From: Batillaria attramentaria
Taxonomy: Eukaryota; Mollusca; Gastropoda; Batillariidae
DNA: 64,000 nucleotides
Direction: 5' to 3'
NCBI GenBank assembly: GCA_018292915.2
Contig: JACVVK020000496.1
Location: forward strand, 62,001 to 126,000
Shown here: positions 23,462 to 50,326 of the stretch, one piece after another
Layout: every line of letters starts with the position of its first letter
Position numbering within the stretch: position 1 is the stretch's first letter
Made by a program: the position numbers and the translations under genes
The notes under the pieces: generated by a model
The model's input: the letters and a program-made list of their open reading frames with translations, nothing else
Databases searched by the model: none
Told to the model about the DNA's origin: nothing

Positions 23462-23531
<70 letters not shown>

Positions 23532-23631
23532 CAAACCTCGCTGTAGGTTGCGTTTATATTTCCCTTGTGTTTATATTTCATGTTGCAGATAGAACCTCAG
23601 TAATGACCTTTCGATGAATGGATGGTGTAAC
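21357..23631. other. Duplicated intergenic flank between copies 2 and 3
   Basis: Shared with 46790-48480 (and partly with 7069-7528 and 58167-58690). It holds (TG)n at 21874-21939, (CA)n(GA)n at 22383-22466, (TG)n(GA)n at 23018-23090, (TG)n(GA)n at 23136-23246 and (TG)n at 23464-23527. No gene seen. Confidence 0.75.
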
Positions 23632-25396
23632 GGTTTACCTGTCTATACACAAATAACAGTTTCCTGATGTCTCTTTGTCATCGTGTTTACCTGTCTATAC
23701 ACAAATAACAGTTTACTGATGTCTCTTTGTCTTCGTGTTTACCTGTCTATACACAAATAAGAGTCCCCTGATGTCTCTTTGTCTTCGTGTTTACCTGTCT
23801 ATATACAAATAACAGTTTCCTGATGTCTCTTTGTCTTCGTGTTTACCTGTCTATACACAAATAACAGTTTCCTGATGTCTCTTTGTCTTCGTGTTTACCT
23901 GTCTATACACAAATAACAGTTTCTTGATGTCTCTTTGTCTTTGTGTTTACCTGTTTATACACAAATAACAGTTTCCTGATGTCTCTTTGTCTTTGTGTTT
24001 ACCTGTCTATACACAAAAAACAGTTTCCTGATGTCTCTTTGTCTTCGTGTTTACCTGTCTATACACAAATAAGAGTTTCCTGATGCCTCTTTGTCTTCGT
24101 GTTTACCTGTCTATCCACAAATAACAGTTTACTGATGTCTCTTTGTCTTCGTGTTTACCTGTCTATACACAAATAACACTTTCCTGATGTCTCTTTGTCT
24201 TCGTGTTTACCTGTCTATACACAAATAACAGTTTCCTGATGTCTCTTTGTCTTTGTGTTTACCTGTCTATACACAAATAACACTTTCCTGATGTCTCTTT
24301 GTCTTCGTGTTTACCTGTCTATACACAAAAAACAGTTTCCTGATTTCTCTTTGTCTTCGTGTTTACCAGTCTATACACAAATAACAGTCCCCTGATTTCT
24401 CTTTGTCTTCGTGTTTACCTGTCTATACACAAATAAGAGTCCCCTGATGTCTCTTTGTCTTCGTGTTTACCTGTCTATACACAAATAACAGTTTCCTGAT
24501 GTCTCCATGTTTACCTGTCTATGCACAAATAACAGTTTCCTGATGTCTCTTTGTCTTTGTGTTTACTTGTCTATACACAAATAACAGTTTCTTGATGTCT
24601 CTTTGTCTTCGTGTTTACTTGTCTATACACAAATAACAGTTTCTTGATGTCTCTTTGTCTTCGTGTTTACCTGTCTATACACAAATAACAGTTTCCTGAT
24701 GTCTCTTTGTCTTCGTGTTTACCTGTCTATACACAAATAACAGTTTCCTGATGTCTCTTTGTCTTCGTGTTTACCTGTCTATACACAAATAACACTTTCC
24801 TGATGTCTCTTTGTCTTCGTGTTTACCTGTCTATACACAAATAACAGTTTCCTCATTTCACTTTGTCTTCGTGTTTACCTGCCTATACACAAATAACAGT
24901 TTCCTGATGTCTCTTTGTCTTCGTGTTTACCTGTCTATACACAAATAACAGTTTCCTGATGTCTCTTTGTCTTCGTGTTTACCTGTCTATACACAAATAA
25001 CAGTTTCCTGATGTCTCTTTGTCTTCGTGTTTACCTGTCTATACACAAATAACAGTTTCCTGATGTCTCTTTGTCTTCGTGTTTACCTGTCTATACACAA
25101 ATAACAGTTTCCTGATGCCTCCTTGTCTTCGTGTTTACCTGTCTATACACAAATAACAGTTTCCTGATGCCTCTTTGTCTTCATGTTTACCTGTCTATAC
25201 ACAAATAACAGTTTCCTGATTCTCTTTGTCTTCATGTTTACCTGTCTATACACAAATAACAGTTTCCTGATGTCTCTTTGTCTTCATGTTTACCTGTCTA
25301 TACACAAATAACAGTTTCCTGATGTCTCTTTGTCTTCATGTTTACCTGTCTATACACAAATAACAGTTTCCAGTCTCTTTGTCTTCATGTTTACCC
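23632..25396. repeat. 52-bp minisatellite upstream of copy 3, about 34 units
   Basis: Unit begins TTTACCTGTCTATACACAAA and ends in CTTTGTCTTCGTG. Units differ by point changes and a few deletions. The array stops about 280 bp before the copy 3 ATG at TTTACCCGGGAGATC. Copy 4 has about 7 units at the same place and copy 2 a single decayed unit near 12585-12615. Confidence 0.95.
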
Positions 25397-25673
25397 GGGA
25401 GATCAAACCACAATATGGCGCCAGCAAACACTCCATTTCTTTAGCCAAGACAAGAAGAACACGTGTCAGCCAAACATAGGTCATGCGTGGTACCGACAAT
25501 ATGTATAGAGCATCCACAAATCCAGCAGGAATCTGACTTAACCACGTGACTCTCACTCAGTCTGTAAACCTTCACCACAGACAGTGCACAAAGTGCTAAC
25601 ATTGTCTGGATCCGCCAAATGTAATGTAATGTAATGCCAGTGAACAACTCGTGACGTCTTGGCCGGGATAAAC
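25397..25673 (+). promoter_or_regulatory. Conserved upstream region of copy 3 with an E-box
   Basis: Nearly identical to the copy 4 upstream region: GGGAGATCAAACCACAATAT, CATAGGTCATGCGTGG, the CACGTG E-box at 25543-25548 and (TAATG)n before AACAACTCGTGACG. Likely promoter and 5' UTR. No TATA box evident. Confidence 0.5.
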
Positions 25674-39717
<14,044 letters not shown>

Positions 39718-39757
39718 CAATGACGACACCGGCGATGAGGAGTACGGACTGAAAAAT

Positions 39758-42700
39758 ACAGCAAACCAAACGACCCCCACCACCCCCACCACCACCACCA
39801 CCACCACCACCAAACCACCACCACCACCACCAAACCAGCCACCACCACCACCAACCCAGCCACCACCACCACCAACCCAGCCACCACCACCAACAAACCA
39901 ACCACCACCACCACCAACAAACCAACCACCACCACCAACAAACCAACCACCACCACCACCAACAAACCAACCACCACCACCACCAACCCAGCCACCACCA
40001 CCAACAAACCAACCACCACCACCACCAACAAACCAGCCACCACCACCAACAAACCAACCACCACCACCACCAACAAACCAACCACCACCACCAAACCAGC
40101 CACCACCACCAACAAACCAACCACCACCACCAACAAACCAACCACCACCACCACCAACAAACCAGCCACCACCACCAACAAACCAACCACCACCACCACC
40201 AACAAACCAACCACCACCACCACCAACCCAGCCACCACCACCACCAACCAGCCACCACCACCAACAAACCAACCACCACCAACAACAAACCAACCACCAC
40301 CACCACCAACAAACCAGCCACCACCACCAACAAACCAACCACCACCACCACCACCAAACCAACCACCACCACCACCACCAAACCAGCCACCACCACCAAC
40401 AAACCAACCACCACCACCAACAAACCAACCACCACCACCACCAACAAACCAGCCACCACCACCAACAAACCAACCACCACCACCACCAACAAACCAACCA
40501 CCACCACCACCAACCCAGCCACCACCACCACCAAACCAGCCACCACCACCAACAAACCAACCACCACCACCACCAAACCAGCCACCACCACCAACAAACC
40601 AACCACCACCACCAACAAACCAACCACCACCACCACCAACAAACCAACCACCACCACCACCACCAAACCAGCCACCACCACCAACAAACCAACCACCACC
40701 ACCAACAAACCAACCACCACCACCACCAACAAACCAGCCACCACCACCAACAAACCAACCACCACCACCACCAACAAACCAACCACCACCACCACCAACC
40801 CAGCCACCACCACCACCAAACCAGCCACCACCACCAACAAACCAACCACCACCACCACCAAACCAGCCACCACCACCAACAAACCAACCACCACCACCAA
40901 CAAACCAACCACCACCACCAACAAACCAACCACCACCACCACCAAACCAGCCACCACCACCAACAAACCAACCACCACCACCACCAACCCAGCCACCACC
41001 ACCACCAAACCAGCCACCACCACCAACAAACCAACCACCACCACCACCAAACCAGCCACCACCACCAACAAACCAACCACCACCACCAACAAACCAACCA
41101 CCACCACCACCAACCCAGCCACCACCACCAACAAACCAACCACCACCACCAACAAACCAACCACCACCACCACCAAACCAGCCACCACCACCAACAAACC
41201 AACCACCACCACCAACAAACCAACCACCACCACCACCAACCCAGCCACCACCACCACCAAACCAGCCACCACCACCAACAAACCAACCACCACCACCAAC
41301 AAACCAGCCACCACCACCAACAAACCAACCACCACCACCACCAACAAACCAACCACCACCACCACCAACCCAGCCACCACCACCACCAAACCAGCCACCA
41401 CCACCAACAAACCAACCACCACCACCAACAAACCAGCCACCACCACCAACAAACCAACCACCACCACCACCAAACCACCACCACCACCAACAAACCAACC
41501 ACCACCACCACCAAACCAGCCACCACCACCAACAAACCAACCACCACCACCAACAAACCAACCACCACCACCAACAAACCAACCACCACCACCACCAACA
41601 AACCAACCACCACCACCAACAAACCAACCACCACCACCACCAACCCAGCCACCACCACCACCAAACCAGCCACCACCACCAACAAACCAACCACCACCAC
41701 CAACAAACCAACCACCACCACCAACAAACCAACCACCACCACCACCAACCCAGCCACCACCACCACCAAACCAGCCACCACCACCAACAAACCAACCACC
41801 ACCACCAACAAACCACCACCACCACCAACAAACCAACCACCACCACCACCAACCCAGCCACCACCAACACCAAACCAGCCACCACCACCAACAAACCAAC
41901 CACCACCACCAACAAACCAACCACCACCACCAACAAACCAACCACCACCACCACCAACCCAGCCACCACCACCACCAAAACCAGCCACCACCACCAACAA
42001 ACCAACCACCACCACCAACAAACCAACCACCACCACCAACAAACCAACCACCACCACCACCAACCCAGCCACCACCACCAACCAAACCAGCCACCACCAC
42101 CAACAAAACCAACCACCACCACCAACAAACCAACCACCACCACCAACAAACCAACCACCACCACCCAACAAACCAACCACCACCACCACCAACCGCAGCC
42201 ACCACCACCAACCAGCCCCACCACCAACAACCAACCACCACCACCACCAAACCAGCCACCACCACCAACCAACCACCACCACCACACAGAACCAACCGCC
42301 ACCACCACCAACCAGCCACCCACCACCAACAAAACCAACCACCACCACCACAAACCACCACCACCACCAACAAACCACCACCACAACACCAACCAGCCAC
42401 ACCGACCACAAACCAACCACCACCACCAACAAACCACCACCACCACACCAAAAACCAGCACCACCACCACCAACAAACCAACCACCACCACCAACAAACC
42501 ACCACCACCACCACCAACCCAGCCACCACCACCACCAAACCAGCCACCACCACCACAAACCACCACCACCACAACAAACCAACCACCACCACCACAAAAC
42601 CAACCACCAGCCCAGCCACACAACAAACCACCACCACCACCAACAAACCAGCACCACCACCAACACCAACCAGCCACCACCAACAAACCAACCACCACCA

Positions 42701-45700
42701 CCACCAAACCAGCCACCACCACCAACACCACCACCACCACCAACAAAACCAGCCACCACCACCACAAACCAACCACCACCACCAACCAAACCGACCCACC
42801 ACACAACCAACCACCACCACCAACAAACAACCACCACCACCAACCCAGCCACCACCACCAAACCAGCCACCACCACCACCAAACCAACCACCACCACCAC
42901 CAACCCAGCCACCACCACCAACAAACCAACCACCACCACCAACAAACCAACCACCACCACCAACAAACCAACCACCACCAACACCAACCCAGCCACCACC
43001 ACCAAACCAGCCACCACCACCACCAAACCAACCACCACCACCACCAACCCAGCCACCACCACCACCAAACCAGCCACCACCACCAACAAACCAACCACCA
43101 CCACCACCAAACCAGCCACCACCACCAACAAACCAACCACCACCACCACCAAACCAACCACCACCACCACCAACCCAGCCACCACCACCAACAAACCAAC
43201 CACCACCACCAACAAACCAACCACCACCACCACCAAACCAGCCACCACCACCAACAAACCAACCACCACCACCAACAAACCAACCACCACCACCACCAAC
43301 CCAGCCACCACCACACCAAACCAGCCACCACCACCAACAACCACCACCACCACCAACAAACCAGCCACCACCACCAACAAACCAACCACCACCACCACCA
43401 ACAAACCAACCACCACCACCACCAACCCAGCCACCACCACCACCAAACCAGCCACCACCACCAACAAACCAACCACCACCACCACCAAACCAGCCACCAC
43501 CACCAACAAACCAACCACCACCACCACCAAACCAGCCACCACCACCAACAAACCAACCACCACCACCACCAACCAGCCACCACCACCAACAAACCAACCA
43601 CCACCACCACCAAACCAGCCACCACCACCAACAAACCACCCACCACCACCAACAAAACCAACCACCACCACCACCAACCCAGCCACCACCACCACCAAAC
43701 CAGCCACCACCACCAACAAACCAACCACCACCACCACCAAACCAGCCACCACCACCAACAAACCAACCACCACCACCACCAAACCAGCCACCACCACCAA
43801 CAACCAACCACCACCACCACCAAACCAGCCACCACCACCAACAAACCAACCACCACCACCACCAAACCAGCCACCACCACCAACAAACCAACCACCACCA
43901 CCAACAAACCAACCACCACCACCACCAAACCAGCCACCACCACCAACAAACCAACCACCACCACCAACAAACCAACCACCACCACCACCAAACCAACCAC
44001 CACCACCAACAAACCAACCACCACCACCAACAAACCAACCACCACCACCACCAACCCAGCCACCACCACCACCAAACCAGCCACCACCACCAACAAACCA
44101 ACCACCACCACCAACAAACCAGCCACCACCACCAACAAACCAGCCACCACCACCAACAAACCAACCACCACCACCACCAAACCAACCACCACCACCAACA
44201 AACCAACCACCACCACCACCAAACCAACCACCACCACCAACAAACCAACCACCACCACCAACAAACCAACCACCACCACCAACAACCAACCACCACCACC
44301 ACCAACAAACCAACCACCACCACCAACAAACCAACCACCACCACCAACAAACCAACCACCACCACCACCAAACCCAGCCACCACCACCACCAACCAGCCA
44401 CCACCACCAACAACCAACCACCACCACCAACAAACCAGCCACCACCACCAACAAACCAGCCACCACCACCAACAAACCAACCACCACCACCACCAAACCA
44501 ACCACCACCACCAACAAACCAACCACCACCACCACCAAACCAACCACCACCACCAACAAACCAACCACCACCACCAACAAACCAACCACCACCACCAACA
44601 AACCAACCACCACCACCACCAACAAACCAACCACCACCACCAACAAACCAACCACCACCACCAACAAACCAACCACCACCACCACCAAACCAACCACCAC
44701 CACCAACAAACCAGCCACCACCACCAACAAACCAGCCACCACCACCAACAAACCAACCACCACCACCACCAAACCAACCACCACCACCAACAAACCAACC
44801 ACCACCACCACCAAACCAACCACCACCACCAACAAACCAACCACCACCACCAACAACCACCACCAAACCAACCACCACCACCAACCAACCACCACCACCA
44901 CCAACCACCCACCACCACCACCAACCAGCCACCACCACCACCAAACCAGCCACCACCACCAACAAACCAACCACCACCACCACCAAACCAGCCACCACCA
45001 CCAACAAACCAACCACCACCACCAACAAACCAACCACCACACCACCAACCCAGCCACCACCACCAACAAACCAACCACCACCACCAACAAACCAACCACC
45101 ACCACCACCAAACCAGCCACCACCACCAACAAACCAACCACCACCACCAACAAACCAACCACCACCACCACCAACCCAGCCACCACCACCACCAAACCAG
45201 CCACCACCACCAACAAACCAACCACCACCACCAACAAACCAGCCACCACCACCAACAAACCAACCACCACCACCACCAACAAACCAACCACCACCACCAC
45301 CAACCCAGCCACCACCACCACCAAACCAGCCACCACCACCAACAAACCAACCACCACCACCACCAAACCAGCCACCACCACCAACAAACCAACCACCACC
45401 ACCACCAAACCAGCCACCACCACCAACAAACCAACCACCACCACCACCAAACCAGCCACCACCACCAACAAACCAACCACCACCACCAACAAACCAACCA
45501 CCACCACCACCAACCCAGCCACCACCACCACCAAACCAGCCACCACCACCAACAAACCAACCACCACCACCAACAAACCAACCACCACCACCACCACCAA
45601 ACCAGCCACCACCACCAACAAACCAACCACCACCACCAACAAACCAACCACCACCACCACCAACCCAGCCACCACCACCACCAAACCAGCCACCACCACC

Positions 45701-45955
45701 AACAAACCAACCACCACCACCAACAAACCAACCACCACCACCACCAAACCAACCACCACCACCACCAAACCAACCACCACCACCACCAAACCAACCACCA
45801 CCACCAACAAACCAACCACCACCACCACCAACCCAGCCACCACCACCACCAAACCAGCCACCACCACCAACAAACCAACCACCACCACCAACAAACCAAC
45901 CACCACCACCACCAAACCAGCCACCACCACCAACAAACCAACCACCACCACCAAC
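39758..45955. repeat. 6.2-kb CCA-rich minisatellite containing no T
   Basis: Starts about 40 bases after the copy 3 stop. Units are mainly 21 bases (CCACCACCACCAACAAACCA + A, or CCACCACCACCACCAAACCA + G), with 24- and 18-base variants. These are arranged in recurring blocks that suggest higher-order repeats. I see no T on the + strand, hence no stop codon in any + frame and, for want of A on the other strand, almost none there. The overlapping ORFs of about 2100-2250 codons on both strands are by-products. The first 15 and last 30 bases match the small tract behind copy 2. Confidence 0.95.
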
Positions 45956-46042
45956 TGACAGCAACAGCGACGATGCCAACACTATGTCACTGACGTACCA
46001 ATGATGATCAACAACGATTGACAATGCCTGTAACTCATGTGT

Positions 46043-46045
<3 letters not shown>

Positions 46046-46107
<62 letters not shown>
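46046..46107. repeat. (GA)n microsatellite
   Basis: Same position as behind copies 1, 2 and 4. Confidence 0.9.
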
Positions 46108-46111
<4 letters not shown>

Positions 46112-46790
46112 GAATTGAATTGAATTGAATTGAATTGTTTTATTTGGTAGGCCATTGGGTCCATGCAAAAGTTGGTGGGTATGATTATACATGCACACGG
46201 CAAAATTGACACATAATCACAGTGGCATATGCACACGTCCATCAGTACTGCAATAAACAACAGACATGATTATGTGAGAATAGTATCTCTACGTTTATAC
46301 GCATTAAGTTGCAAAACATTGCATGACTTTGTCATTTGCACATGACATTAGCAGGGCAAGTCTGAAGGTATTAGGTGATGAGGTATATTTGTTTTTTTGT
46401 ATTTGAATTGTTTTCTGGGTTCTGCTAGAACAGGACAGCACAGTACAAAGTGCAGCACTTCATCTTCCCTGGGTACACCACAAAGTGGACAAGCCAAGTT
46501 GCGGTCAGTCAGTGGCACAAACCTGCAAGTGTGAAGGGAAATTTCTGAGATGCCAAATCTAAAACGAATCAAAATATTTCAAATAAACGTATCCATTGGC
46601 TGATCCAAGTAACGCTCCTAATTGAAAGTTGTTTTCAAATTCCTACAGAATCTATAATTATCTGTCACTGCCATTCTCACGACTGTTCCAGTTCTGCCAC
46701 TGGCAATCAATACCTCGTTGTTTAAAACATCGTAAGAAACCAGTAACTGAACCAACACCTTGGTTGTCCCAAACGTAACCAAATCCATAT
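46108..46790 (-). mobile_element. Non-LTR retrotransposon 3' fragment behind copy 3
   Basis: Same insertion as 20562-21303, with an (AATTC)n tail. Minus strand: FRFGISEISLHTCRFVPLTD, CPLCGVPREDEV, HFVLCCPVLAEPRKQ. The frame is shifted near 46455. Confidence 0.7.
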
Positions 46791-46875
46791 TGTTTTTATC
46801 CTTTCTGATGGTGATGGCGGCCTTTGGATTTTTTTCCTTTGGCTTAAATCTCTTTTTCTGCTTTGTCTTTTTAGG

Positions 46876-46947
<72 letters not shown>

Positions 46948-47368
46948 TCAATTTCTTTTTTCTGCTTTGCCTGTTTAGGGGTGTGTGTGTGTTTGTGTGG
47001 AAAGGGGGGGGGGGAGGGAGAGATACTTATTTTTTTACTAGTAGTATGTTCGCGGTGTTTCTGTAACTATATGTGTGTTGACTCTGTATATATATATTAA
47101 AATACTTATCTTTTTAGTATGTTCGCGGCGTATCTATAACTATATGTGTGTTTACTCTATATATTCAAACGCGAAAAGAAAAGAAATACAAACAATATGG
47201 GATGTTGAAATGAGGTAACACTAACTGATGTGGTTTCAGTTGTTTGTAACTGTAGTGAAGCGCCGTCTTGTATGCTACATGTAGTTTGTCTAAGAAAACA
47301 GCTTTATCACAAGTAGGACTGCACAATCCATTTGAAACTGGAAAACAGTCACTGTTTATATATGTCTC

Positions 47369-47424
<56 letters not shown>

Positions 47425-48012
47425 CACACACACACAGAGGGAGAGAGAGAGAGCTGTAGACACCCGACCTTCTAAACACACTTCTCGTACCACTGAACTC
47501 GCATCAATCTTATCTGCAGTGTTTTACTGTGCATGGGTTGTACAAGCTGCACTCTGACCCGTTGAGCTAGTGACGTATCTGTCGTTGTCTTAACAACTTC
47601 ACATTCACGGGTCTAGTCAGATGAATGTGTGCCAATATAATCATTTGACTTTCTTCGTGCAACAACAAGCACGCCATATTGTCATGGACATTCGTCCTAT
47701 ACAGATGGAGGTTAGAGGGAGACGTGTTGGTCACTCAGCTTCCGCCTGGTGATGTCTGATGGCCGTGAAAGGTAAAGAGAAATTTCATTGGCTATTGCTA
47801 GCTATAGTAGTACTGACGCAATTGTATGTATTATATGACTCATACGACAGGTCATTCTACTTGTGATCTAATCAGCTGCACTGACTCGATATTGTTCCTT
47901 TCAGATGTACACGTCAGTTACTTCCTATGAGTATGTCAGTAACAGTATTTCTCTACTAATTCAAAAAGGAGCAAAACAATATCGGTATCAATGTCACTTC
48001 CTACATACAGTC

Positions 48013-48083
<71 letters not shown>

Positions 48084-48490
48084 GAGAGAGGCCGGCCCCA
48101 AACAAACACTTGATGACCCAGTTACAGAGTATTTGCTTTACAACAGATCGAGCGTCTCTTATCAGTGTTTGGCGACGACGGGTAAAACGATTGTACAGTG
48201 TTCATTTTTGATAAGATAGGTACAAGTGTCTTACTCCCCCGAGACATACACCTTGAGTTACTGGACTGTGTCTCTGTGTGAAGTTTGTTAGGCTATGGGA
48301 ATAAGTGCGTGCGTGCGTGCACGTGTGTGTGTGCCGGTGTGTGTGTGCCAGTGTGTGTGTGTGCCAGTGTGTGTGTGTGTGTGTGTGTGTGTTCCAAACC
48401 TCGCTCTAGCTTGTGTATGTTTCCCTTTTAAATATTTCCTGTTGCAGATAGAACCTCAGTTATGACCGTTCGATGAACGGGTGGTGTAAC
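46791..48490. other. Duplicated intergenic flank between copies 3 and 4
   Basis: Parallels 21780-23631, with (TG)n at 46877-46945, (CA)n at 47371-47436, (TG)n(GA)n at 48017-48088 and interrupted (TG)n at 48309-48390. No gene seen. Confidence 0.75.
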
Positions 48491-48857
48491 GGTTTACCTG
48501 TCTATACACAAATAACAGTTTCCTGATGTCTCTTTGTCTTCGTGTTTACCTGTCTGTACACAAATAACAGTCCCCTGATGTCTCTTTGTTTTCGTGTTTA
48601 CCTGTCTATACACAAATAACAGTTTCCTGGTGTCTCTTTGTCTTCGTGTTTACCTGTCTATATACACATAACAGTTTCCTGATGTCTCTTTGTCTTCATG
48701 TTTACCTGTCTATACACAAATAACAGACCCCTGATGTCTCTTTGTTTTCGTGTTTACCTGTCTGTACACAAATAACAGTTTTCTGATGTCTGTCTCTATG
48801 TTTACCTGTATATGCACAAATAACAGTTTCCTGATGTCTCTTTGTCTTCATGTTTAC
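48491..48857. repeat. 52-bp minisatellite upstream of copy 4, about 7 units
   Basis: Same unit and end point as 23632-25396, but about five-fold fewer units. Confidence 0.95.
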
Positions 48858-49141
48858 CCGGGAGATCAAACCACAATATGGCGCCAGCAAACACTGCATT
48901 TCTATAGCCAAGACAAGAAGAACACGTGTCAGCCAAACATAGGTCATGCGTGGTACCGACAATATGTATAGAGCATCCACAAATCCAGCAGGACTCTGAC
49001 TTAACCACGTGACTCTCACTCAGTCGGTAAACCTTCACCACAGACAGTGCACGAAGTGCTTACATTGTCTGGATCCGCCAAATGTAATGTAATGTAATGT
49101 AATGCCAGTGAACAACTCGTGACGTCTTGGCCGGGATAAAC
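48858..49141 (+). promoter_or_regulatory. Conserved upstream region of copy 4 with an E-box
   Basis: CACGTG at 49006-49011, otherwise as for copy 3. The TAATG tract has one more unit. Confidence 0.5.
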
Positions 49142-50326
49142 ATGTCGGAAACACCGCCAGCATCACATGTGGAAACTGGACACACTCGCCCAGCCACGGT
49201 CACCGGCTCAGCGGCACTACTTTCTCCAGTCACCATATCACCAGTAACCACCACCCAAGTCACCACCTCACCAGCAGTCACCACCTCACCAGCAGTCACC
49301 ACCCCAGTCACCACATCACCAGTAACTACTACACCAGTCACCACCTCAAGCTCAGTGGTCATCCGACAGACTTTACAGAATGAGTGGAGACGCGTGGTGA
49401 CGTCACTATACCGTGACCTTGACACCCGCACTTACTGTGTACCGCCCTGCATCATGAACCGTGTGCCGTATGATAGAGACACTGTTGCCGGGCAACCAGC
49501 CCTGGTGTTGCGACCTTTACCGGGATTTGTGACGCCAGTCAGTCCTCCGATTGTCACGGTCTCACCTCCAGGCAATAGTCCTAGCGCGATGGAACAACAC
49601 TCATCACATAGAATGTGGAGCCGGGAGTATAACTGTACTGAGCTCACTACGACAAAGAGAGACCAGAAGCCGTCCCTACAGACAGCTACGAAGACATGTC
49701 AAGAAACAGTTCAACACACGTCTCATGCAACACCAAGTCACTCAGCATACAGCATGTGGACACGGGAATATGTCCCCATTACCCAGCCAATCAACATACC
49801 GCAAACTGACCACAGTCTGTGGACCCGAGAGCAGCATCCATTCGCTCAGCCAATCAACGTGCAGGAAACCGACTCACGTGACGACTTCGCCCAACAGCAC
49901 GTGCTGTACTGTCTACAGACGCTAGGAGAGCAGCGACAGGAAGCCATGTTTGTGATGTCGTCACTAAAATTCACTGACTACCTGAACAAGCTGGATGCTA
50001 CCCACGCTGCTCAGTTCCCGCTACCCGGGGATCTTCCCGCCACACAGCGAGAGGGCGACTTTGACGTCATCGTCATACACCGCAAATACGGCGTCCTGCT
50101 CGGGGAGATCAAGTCAGTGGGTATCCATGACAACAAACCAACAGACAAAGCTGTGGCTGACAAGGTCAGCAAGGCCGTGAAACAGCTGGACAAGTGTGAG
50201 AGGGTTGTGAATCACGTGATGAGTGACGTGGCGCCGGGAGTGAGTGTCCGCAAAACGCTGATCCTGCCCTACATCAGCAGGACGCAGCTACAGCACGTGT
50301 TGGATGGAGACAGTCAGCTGGCACAG
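49142..50326 (+). CDS. Copy 4 exon 1
   Basis: 395 codons from MSETPPASH. Short repeat tail, then the nuclease-like core. Variants MSSLKFTDYLNK and IHDNKPTDK next to the core. Ends CAG|GTCAGA. Confidence 0.8.

Noticed and set aside
23632..25396. CRISPR-like direct repeats
   Set aside because: The 52-bp units abut without unique spacers and the genome is eukaryotic. It is a minisatellite.
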